Origin: JAGOUU01 sp964609155
GTDB lineage: Bacteria; Pseudomonadota; Gammaproteobacteria; JAGOUU01
Reading direction: 5' to 3'
Assembly (NCBI GenBank): GCA_964609155.1
Contig: CAZSRF010000017.1
Span: 1-44,682, forward strand
Length of the DNA stretch: 44,682 nucleotides
Each line of letters starts with the position of its first letter. The stretch's first letter is position 1. The notes under the pieces were generated by a model. The model did not search any database, was not told where the DNA came from, and saw only the letters and a program-made list of their open reading frames with translations. Positions 8,056-14,404 of the stretch are shown here, piece by piece. Position numbers and translations under genes: made by a program.

Positions 8056-9417
8056 ATGTCCAAAGCCACTTCAAACTATTTTAGCTTATTTTTAACAAGA
8101 TTTTTATCTTTGGGTGCCACCCTATCAGTTGGCTTGTTATCTTACACGGGTGCTATAACTGTTGGTTTTTCAGTGCCATTTGCCGTGTTTGCCTTTATCA
8201 TCACAGCAGCTATTGAAGCACAGGTATTTCATACGAATATAATTGAATCCTTTAATTCAATAGTAAATAAACTTCAAAAAATAAAAAATAAACCTGCAAA
8301 AATTGCAAAACTCACAGCATTGTTGATCTTTTCCGTACTTGCAGCATTGGGCCTTGGTATTACAACATTCAGCTCTGCTTTAGCGATGCTTCCATTTAGC
8401 ATATCTGTTGTCCTAGGCATCATCTCTGCTCTTTCGTTTACTTTGATTATTTATAAGTCAATCAGTGGCATGGTAAATAAACTTATACCAAAATTATTAA
8501 GTAATTTACAAAAACATAAGTTGTCGTGGTCTAATTTTGCAAGTTTAGCGGTCCTGTCTTTAGGTTTATTTGTTACTATAACAACAGCGAACACATGGTG
8601 GGAAGATATAACAACTAGCTTGCCTTTACTGATGCCAGCAACTTTTGCTAGAATGATGGGATTTATTATAGCTCCAATTTGCATCGCAGGATTTAATATA
8701 TTTTTGCTTGGCAATGCGGTAGAAGCGACAGAAAAATTTAGTAGATTTAAAATAGGTAAAGCTGCAGCTAATTTTACAAAAGAATTCAAAGACAATCCTA
8801 GTCTAATCTTTAATCCTGCTTATTATATAGTAAAAGTTGTTTCAACTATTACTGCATTTGCTTTGTCTCTTGCTCACTCAGCATGCCAAGCCTTAATTGC
8901 AGGCCGGACTTCTTTAGCTACTTTAGCTGGTACAATACTGGATTTCTTATGTGATGCTAATTATGGTTTAGCGGATGACGGTCATCATGGACACAAAAAT
9001 CATAACCACGATCACGCAGGTCAAGATGAGCATCAAGATAAGTCTGATGGTAAATCTCAATGCTCTCATAATCATGAAATATTTGATAATATTGTTAAAA
9101 CTACGCAAATTGTACTCACTTTACCAGTACAACTTTTTGCTATACCTTTGCACTATTTTATTTCCAACGCTCTAGGTAAACGCAGAACCTGGACGCAATG
9201 TTTTAAAGAAAGTTTTAACTTTATTTATCAGTCTCCTCAAGATAACCTAGTAAAAACAAGCACTAGCGCTCCTGCCGCGATTCTTCCGAAAATTGCAGTA
9301 CCTGGTGGTGTAAGTGATCCATTTGACACACCACTACCACTATCGCCTGCCAGCCTAGCTCCAGATTCAAAGTATATAGAAACTGCTGCTTTTCAGCTGC
9401 CAAAACACCACATGTAA
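8056..9417 (+). CDS. Fur-box-controlled polytopic membrane protein with His-rich loop, unknown function
   Basis: I do not recognise the family. The 453-residue product has about seven to eight hydrophobic segments between residues 10 and 295. A soluble stretch follows at about 308-342 with nine histidines plus Asp, Glu and one Cys (GHHGHKNHNHDHAGQDEHQD, then SQCSHNHE). After a further hydrophobic segment (about 343-370) the C-terminus is Pro/Ser-rich. His-rich loops of this kind bind Zn, Ni, Co or Fe in metal transporters such as CDF and ZIP proteins, but the membrane part lacks motifs I know from those families. With the Fur box and strong promoter upstream, a role in iron or other metal handling is the best guess. 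GAGGG lies 4 nt before the ATG. It is monocistronic, since the next gene is convergent. Confidence 0.85.
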   Translation: MSKATSNYFSLFLTRFLSLGATLSVGLLSYTGAITVGFSVPFAVFAFIITAAIEAQVFHTNIIESFNSIVNKLQKIKNKPAKIAKLTALLIFSVLAALGLGITTFSSALAMLPFSISVVLGIISALSFTLIIYKSISGMVNKLIPKLLSNLQKHKLSWSNFASLAVLSLGLFVTITTANTWWEDITTSLPLLMPATFARMMGFIIAPICIAGFNIFLLGNAVEATEKFSRFKIGKAAANFTKEFKDNPSLIFNPAYYIVKVVSTITAFALSLAHSACQALIAGRTSLATLAGTILDFLCDANYGLADDGHHGHKNHNHDHAGQDEHQDKSDGKSQCSHNHEIFDNIVKTTQIVLTLPVQLFAIPLHYFISNALGKRRTWTQCFKESFNFIYQSPQDNLVKTSTSAPAAILPKIAVPGGVSDPFDTPLPLSPASLAPDSKYIETAAFQLPKHHM

Positions 9418-9441
9418 CATGCAGCTGGAATTGATGCGCAA

Positions 9442-9765
9442 TCACCAATAAAAATTATCTTTATTGTAACAATCTTCAGAATGACCAGTACATAGACACC
9501 AACGTTTTTGATACTCAATTTTGCAGTTTTGTCGCTCATCATAATCCGATGAATTATACCTGCAAAAATTCATTGCTTGTGATTTATAGTACTCACAAGC
9601 AAAATATGGTGAGTTTGCAGATATAGGCACACTTATATATGAACTGTTATATAAGTTATAGTGTCTACGAAGCTCCAAGGCATGGTTATAATTCCAACCA
9701 GTTGATATATTGTAAAAAGAAGTCGCTACTGTAAGAAAAACTAAATAAATTACCGCTTTTTTCAT
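9442..9765 (-). CDS. Small Cys-rich secreted protein, unknown function
   Basis: A 107-residue product with an N-terminal hydrophobic signal peptide (MKKAVIYLVFLTVATSFYNI). The rest is Tyr/Asn-rich and contains six cysteines (57, 68, 81, 90, 92, 99), an even number suited to disulfides after export. Family not recognised. It converges on the His-rich membrane protein gene with only 24 bp between the stop codons. The periplasmic or extracellular location is inferred from the signal peptide alone. The 9766-9925 gap upstream shows AT-rich promoter-like sequence but no clear element. Confidence 0.65.
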   Translation of the reverse strand: MKKAVIYLVFLTVATSFYNISTGWNYNHALELRRHYNLYNSSYISVPISANSPYFACEYYKSQAMNFCRYNSSDYDERQNCKIEYQKRWCLCTGHSEDCYNKDNFYW

Positions 9766-9925
9766 AAAATCACCTACATCTATACACCTAATTACAGTAT
9801 AACCAATAATTTAGTGTATTGCTCATGAGGGTAATATATTCTTAACATTATTATGTAAAATGAACTTATTGCAATCAAACTGGTCGGAACTTTAACGAGT
9901 TCTTTTAACTTAACTTAATAAATTT

Positions 9926-10528
9926 ATGTGGGGGGGGGTTGTGGCTGATCGCAAAAAACCAGATTTAGCAGTTACTCAAGAGAGGATAACTGAGCATGTC
10001 AGAATAAACTACACAGGTGAGCCAGCTGCTCCTCCTGTACGTCCTTTACCTAGGGGATTTGAAGATGGTGCTAATTACCCAGAAGCAGCGACATTGGAGG
10101 GGTTAGCAGATATACCGTGGCCTCCGACGGATTTGCCCTCTGCTATTTCAGTTCATCCGGTTACATTGCGGGAGTTGGCAAAACAGGAAGAAGGTCCACC
10201 GCTTCCGATAGGGTATCTAGGCTCGCTAACGCCAACTGCGCCCTCAGCTTCTAATGAAAGTCCTTCAAAAATCGTGACTTCGGCTTACCTGCACCCTGCT
10301 TCACCACCTAGTTTGCCTGGGCCAACAACAATGCATGAAGGAACAGAATTCGACTCTGTTACGCCTACTACGCCCGCGCTAATGCACGGAGGAACAGAAT
10401 TCGACTCTGTTACGCCTACTACGCCCGCGCCAATGCACGGAGGAACAGAATTAGGTCCTCCGCCGCCTACTACACCCACTACGGGTGAATCAACTTTAGT
10501 CAGAAAAATACCACGCGGCGGAGGTTAA
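9926..10528 (+). CDS. Pro/Thr-rich repeat protein with poly-G tract at its start, unknown function
   Basis: A low-complexity 200-residue protein rich in Pro, Thr, Gly and Ser, without signal peptide or membrane segment, ending KIPRGGG. Residues 136-186 are three 17-residue repeats of the form MHGGTEFDSVTPTTPAP. The base composition is clearly richer in G+C than its neighbours. The start is uncertain. ATG at 9926 is followed at once by nine consecutive G (9930-9938) and has no Shine-Dalgarno sequence. A GTG at 9941 could use the G-run itself as ribosome site, giving a protein that starts with ADRKKPDL after the initiator. Which start is used decides whether G-tract slippage would switch the gene. 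It may be a secreted effector or surface protein (speculative). Its stop is 4 bp from tRNA-Arg. Confidence 0.6.
   Translation: MWGGVVADRKKPDLAVTQERITEHVRINYTGEPAAPPVRPLPRGFEDGANYPEAATLEGLADIPWPPTDLPSAISVHPVTLRELAKQEEGPPLPIGYLGSLTPTAPSASNESPSKIVTSAYLHPASPPSLPGPTTMHEGTEFDSVTPTTPALMHGGTEFDSVTPTTPAPMHGGTELGPPPPTTPTTGESTLVRKIPRGGG
9930..9938. repeat. Homopolymeric G9 tract
   Basis: Nine consecutive G in a strongly AT-rich region, one codon after a candidate ATG. Tracts like this are slippage-prone contingency loci in some bacteria. Here the tract may instead act as a ribosome-binding sequence for the GTG at 9941. Confidence 0.7.
10331..10483 (+). repeat. Three tandem 51-bp coding repeats
   Basis: Units at 10331-10381, 10382-10432 and 10433-10483 each begin ATGCA(T/C)G. 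Units 1 and 2 differ at only a few bases; unit 3 diverges in its second half. Each encodes 17 residues, so changes in copy number would keep the reading frame. Confidence 0.9.
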
Positions 10529-10532
10529 ACAG

Positions 10533-10608
10533 TGGCGCCCCGGACAGGATTCGAACCTGTGACCTTCCCCTTAGGAGGGGGACGCGCTATCCCCTGTGCC
10601 ACCGGGGC
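10533..10608 (-). tRNA. tRNA-Arg (anticodon CCT)
   Basis: Read on the minus strand this 76-nt gene has the acceptor stem GCCCCGG/CCGGGGC, a D-arm, and an anticodon stem TCCCC/GGGGA around the loop CTCCTAA (anticodon CCT at 10573-10575, decoding AGG). It also has a T-arm ACAGG-TTCGAAT-CCTGT, discriminator G and an encoded CCA. It lies 60 bp downstream of gltX on the same strand and could be cotranscribed with it. Confidence 0.95.
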
Positions 10609-10668
10609 GACGTGTAGATTATCGCATAACTTCTTGTGAAATACATCACATCTTTTGATTTGAACCAG

Positions 10669-12090
10669 CTACTTTGATCGGATATAAGCAACTGCTTTAT
10701 CAAGGCGATCTAACACTATCTTCTTTGATAACAAAGCCATAACTTCATTAATAGATGGAGAATTAGTATGACCCAGCAAAGCTATACGTATAGGCTGAGC
10801 TAAATCAGGAAGTTTTAAATTTAAATCTTGCATAAGCTTATGAAGCAGATCATGCAACTTATTACTTTCCCAGCTATTATCAGGAATGTCTTTTAAAGAA
10901 ACAATCAGTTTTTCTAATAAGTCAGATGTAACCTTATTGAAAAATTTATTCTCAGCATCAGTATCATAAACTATTTCATCTTTATAGAAATCCGCTGCTT
11001 TTTCTGCCAGCTCTAATAAAGTTTTTACACGCGACTTTAATAAATCAAGAACATTTAAAATACTAGGTTTAACAGGATTTTTATAATCTATTTTTAAACT
11101 ATCTAAAAAATGTATTGAATGCGATAACAAAGAATCACAGGTTAAAGTTTTTAAATAATGTTGATTAAACCAAATTAATTTTTTAGGATCAAAACTTGCT
11201 GGAGATTTATGAACATCATCAATTCGAAAAAGATTAATCATTTCATCTACAGAAAATATTTCTTGATCACCATGAGACCAACCTAATCTAACCAAAGCAT
11301 TTAACAAAGCTTCCGGTAAGATACCCTGTTCTTTATATGCCAAAACGCTTGTAGCACCATGTCTTTTAGATAATTTTTTTCCGTCTAGACCAAGAATAGC
11401 AGAGACATGCGCAAATTGTGGTGGTTTTATTCCTAGTGCTATAAATAAATTTATTTGACGAAAAGTATTATTGATATGATCATCACCACGTATGACCATA
11501 GTGATACCCATGTCTATGTCATCAACAACAACAGCGAAATTGTAAGTTGGCGTACCGTCAGGTCGTATGAGCACTAAATCGTCTAACTCCTGGTTGGCAA
11601 CCTTAAGTTCGCCACGAATTCTATCTATGTAATGTACTTCTCCTAAGGCAGGTGTGGCAAACCTAATTACATACGGCCTATCTTCCCTCTCTGAAGTTGA
11701 CTCAGTAGCATGAAGCCTACAATAGCCATCGTATTTTGGTTTTTGTTGTCTACTGATTTGTTCTTCTCTAATTTGTTCTAGTCGTTCTTTTGTACAAAAA
11801 CACTTATAGGCATTCCCTGTCTCCATGAGCTCATTAGCAATTTTTCTATAACGTTCGAAACGATGAGATTGATAAACAGGCCCTATATCATGACATAATC
11901 CCAACCATTTCATACCTTCTAAAATGACATCTGTAGACGCTTCTGTTGAACGAGCAAGATCAGTATCCTCTATTCTAAGCACAAATTTACCATGTTGCTG
12001 CTTTGCAAATAACCATGCATATAAGGCTGTTCTCACACTACCTATATGTAAATCACCAGTTGGACTTGGCGCAAAACGAGAAATAACCAT
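10669..12090 (-). CDS. gltX: Glutamate--tRNA ligase
   Basis: Class I aminoacyl-tRNA synthetase charging tRNA-Glu in the cytoplasm. Visible are the HIGS form of the HIGH motif (RFAPSPTGDLHIGS, residues 5-18 from the chosen start), the KLSKR form of KMSKS (about 239-243), and a CxC-x24-C arrangement around residue 100 like the zinc site of E. coli GltX. The length of 473 matches the discriminating bacterial enzyme. I chose ATG at 12090 over the TTG three codons upstream, because MVISRFAPSPTG matches the family start. AGG at 16 nt gives only weak ribosome-site support either way. tRNA-Arg follows downstream. An effector-like gene diverges upstream. Confidence 0.97.
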   Translation of the reverse strand: MVISRFAPSPTGDLHIGSVRTALYAWLFAKQQHGKFVLRIEDTDLARSTEASTDVILEGMKWLGLCHDIGPVYQSHRFERYRKIANELMETGNAYKCFCTKERLEQIREEQISRQQKPKYDGYCRLHATESTSEREDRPYVIRFATPALGEVHYIDRIRGELKVANQELDDLVLIRPDGTPTYNFAVVVDDIDMGITMVIRGDDHINNTFRQINLFIALGIKPPQFAHVSAILGLDGKKLSKRHGATSVLAYKEQGILPEALLNALVRLGWSHGDQEIFSVDEMINLFRIDDVHKSPASFDPKKLIWFNQHYLKTLTCDSLLSHSIHFLDSLKIDYKNPVKPSILNVLDLLKSRVKTLLELAEKAADFYKDEIVYDTDAENKFFNKVTSDLLEKLIVSLKDIPDNSWESNKLHDLLHKLMQDLNLKLPDLAQPIRIALLGHTNSPSINEVMALLSKKIVLDRLDKAVAYIRSK

Positions 12091-12255
12091 GATGTTCAAC
12101 TAACCTGTATAAATTTAAGAATTACTGATGCGATTTTTGTAGTATTATATACGTTTTTATTTAATAATCTAATAATAATCATTTACATTTTTCAGCTTTA
12201 TCTATAGAATTTTTAATAGCGTATATGTAGTTATCCAATTGATATTTATACCTTT

Positions 12256-13182
12256 ATGTCACCAGAAGTAGTTTGCAAGCATATCATCACACAAGAAAGT
12301 AGTGTAAGTTTAGCCTCTGTAGAGTTCAATAGGCTTGAAGATAACCATTTTTTAATTGCTATTCATCAACTTATTTCACCAGAGTATAGCTTATTTAATG
12401 ATTTACAAACTCAACAGTTAATTCAAATAATATCCCGACTTTGTATAATCAAAGAAGGAGGAGAAGAGACAAGAAGAATCACATACCTTACAAAACTTCT
12501 TGAAAAACTACTAACAGAAACGGAGACTGCACATTTAGAATCGCTAATTACAGACAGAAATCTCCCTGAGTATATTTGGTTGATTAATGAAATTTCACTT
12601 TGTTATGCTAAAACATCAAATGCCTGTACAAAGCAGTATTGTGAAGATCTTATACCTAAAATACTCTTTACGCTCCTAGATAAATTAAAAACAGTTAGAT
12701 CAGATTATAGTGACTATAAAATTGACAAGTTGATAGATATATACAAAGCTATCAATTCTTTTGGTAAAGTTTATTTTGATAGTTTTTTAGAGTCTATCAG
12801 TTACTATATTAATCACACTTGTAAAATTTCGTGCATTATAAGCAAAATATTGAATTCTGGCATCGAGGCACTTAATAAAGCTATTCTGATGTATCTTCCA
12901 TCGACATACATGAAGATTCAAAGTTACAGCGAACTCAGAAGCCTCTGTAAGATTGAATCTGTAAAAGCTCACATTAGGGACAATATTACAGCGGTTATGT
13001 CTGGCAAAAAACCCTTTTTAAGCATCGACGAATCAATGTCAATATGCTCCTTACTGAATATAGATGAATCATCTAAAGATGCCTATAAAGCTATTAAAGC
13101 TGTAACCGATAAGTTGCCTGATGAATGCAGTGCCAAACCTGAACCTGAACGCGGTTTATACGCTTGTGCTTTAACGTGGTAA
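12256..13182 (+). CDS. Predicted alpha-helical cytosolic protein, unknown function
   Basis: A 308-residue product with no signal peptide and no clear membrane segment, built of amphipathic helices and containing about ten cysteines. The tail (DECSAKPEPERGLYACALTW) has a short Glu-containing, hydrophobic-ended C-terminus of the kind seen on Dot/Icm substrates; this is suggestive only. No family recognised. No Shine-Dalgarno sequence precedes the ATG (TTTATACCTTTATG). It sits between gltX (divergent) and gcdH (convergent), so it is probably monocistronic. The upstream gap 12091-12255 is very AT-rich and contains no other feature I can support. Confidence 0.7.
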   Translation: MSPEVVCKHIITQESSVSLASVEFNRLEDNHFLIAIHQLISPEYSLFNDLQTQQLIQIISRLCIIKEGGEETRRITYLTKLLEKLLTETETAHLESLITDRNLPEYIWLINEISLCYAKTSNACTKQYCEDLIPKILFTLLDKLKTVRSDYSDYKIDKLIDIYKAINSFGKVYFDSFLESISYYINHTCKISCIISKILNSGIEALNKAILMYLPSTYMKIQSYSELRSLCKIESVKAHIRDNITAVMSGKKPFLSIDESMSICSLLNIDESSKDAYKAIKAVTDKLPDECSAKPEPERGLYACALTW

Positions 13183-13214
13183 ACCAGATAAGCTAAGCCA
13201 GATATTCTATATTT

Positions 13215-14387
13215 TTATATAAATGCATTAACCCCTGTAATATGACGGCCAATAGCCAATGTGTGGATATTATCAGTACCCTCATATGTAAAAACAGATT
13301 CAAGATTATTCATATGCCTTATTACATGATACTCCAAGCTAATTCCGTTAGCACCCAAAATATTTCTACATGTTCTAGCTATATTTAAAGCCTCACGACA
13401 AGAATTCATTTTAGCCATAGAAATTAAAATGTAATTTGCTTTGTTACTATCTTTTAATTTCCCCAAATGTAAATTAAATGCTTTTGCTTTACAGATCTCC
13501 GTATAACAATCAACTAATTGTTTTTGTATTAATTGGTTACTGGCTATTACTTGATTAAACTGCTTTCTAGTTTTAGAGTATTCCAATGCCTGTTCAAAGC
13601 AAAACTCTGCTGCACCTATTGCCCCCCAAGCAATACCATAACGAGCCTGTGACAAACATCCAAGAGCAGCGCCCAACCCTTTGACAGAGCCTGGTAACAT
13701 GTTTTCATAAGGTACCTCTACATCTAAAAAACTTATTTCGCCTGTAATAGATGCACGCAAAGACATTTTATGTTTTATAGTTGCTGTTTTTACACCATGT
13801 GATTTCATATCAACAATAAAACCTCTAATACCTTCCTCAGTATTTGCCCAAATTATTCCTATGTGTGCAATGGGAGCATTCGTAATCCACATTTTACTGC
13901 CATTTAATAACCAATTATTATCTTTACCTCTTATTGCTGTAGTTTTCATATTCGATGGATCAGAGCCAGAATCAGGCTCTGTAAGTCCAAAGCAACCTAT
14001 GATTTCTCCTTTGCTCATCTTGGGTAAATATTTATTTTTTTGCTCCTCCGAGCCATAGCTATAAATAGGAAACATGCATAATGAACTTTGCACAGATACA
14101 AAGCTTCTGATTGCACTGTCCCCTCTTTCAAGCTCTTGACATGCCAACCCATACGCAATATTGCTTGCTGCAGAACCACCGTACTCCACAGGTAATGTCA
14201 TACCAAATAAACCAAGTTCTGATAATTGAGCGATTAAATTCTCTGGAGTAAGAGCTTGCTCATAATTTGCTGCAATATTGGGAATAATTTTATTTTCTGA
14301 AAAATCTCTTACAGTATTTTTAATTAATAATTCCTCTTCTGTAAGGCTTTCATCATAACATAATAATTCACTAATCAAATCTTGCAT
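13215..14387 (-). CDS. gcdH: Glutaryl-CoA dehydrogenase (acyl-CoA dehydrogenase family)
   Basis: FAD enzyme that oxidises and decarboxylates glutaryl-CoA to crotonyl-CoA in lysine and tryptophan breakdown. The assignment rests on GcdH-specific stretches: SLRASITGEI, QARYGIAWGAIGAAEFC, SNQLIQKQL, RTCRNILGANGISLEYHVIRH and TYEGTDNIH with the catalytic Glu369. An Arg94 in ERGDSAIRS corresponds to the substrate-binding Arg of the human enzyme. It starts 17 bp after the E1 gene on the same strand, so the two probably form an operon. The neighbour could supply the acyl-CoA substrate of this or a related pathway. An isovaleryl- or other short-chain acyl-CoA enzyme is less likely, given these motifs. 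Confidence 0.92.
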   Translation of the reverse strand: MQDLISELLCYDESLTEEELLIKNTVRDFSENKIIPNIAANYEQALTPENLIAQLSELGLFGMTLPVEYGGSAASNIAYGLACQELERGDSAIRSFVSVQSSLCMFPIYSYGSEEQKNKYLPKMSKGEIIGCFGLTEPDSGSDPSNMKTTAIRGKDNNWLLNGSKMWITNAPIAHIGIIWANTEEGIRGFIVDMKSHGVKTATIKHKMSLRASITGEISFLDVEVPYENMLPGSVKGLGAALGCLSQARYGIAWGAIGAAEFCFEQALEYSKTRKQFNQVIASNQLIQKQLVDCYTEICKAKAFNLHLGKLKDSNKANYILISMAKMNSCREALNIARTCRNILGANGISLEYHVIRHMNNLESVFTYEGTDNIHTLAIGRHITGVNAFI

Positions 14388-14404
14388 AAAAGCTCCTTGA
14401 ATTT

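Noticed and set aside
10285..10479. Antisense 64-codon ORF over the 51-bp repeats
   Set aside because: Gly/Val/Pro repeats are simply the reverse reading of the tandem DNA repeats.
10331..10483. Tandem repeats considered as a CRISPR array
   Set aside because: Units are contiguous, coding and without unique spacers.
12168..12186. Fur-like site (about 14 of 19 matches) upstream of the unknown gene at 12256
   Set aside because: The region is almost pure A/T, where such partial matches arise easily, and there is no aligned promoter. Much weaker context than the sites at 7982 and 23008.
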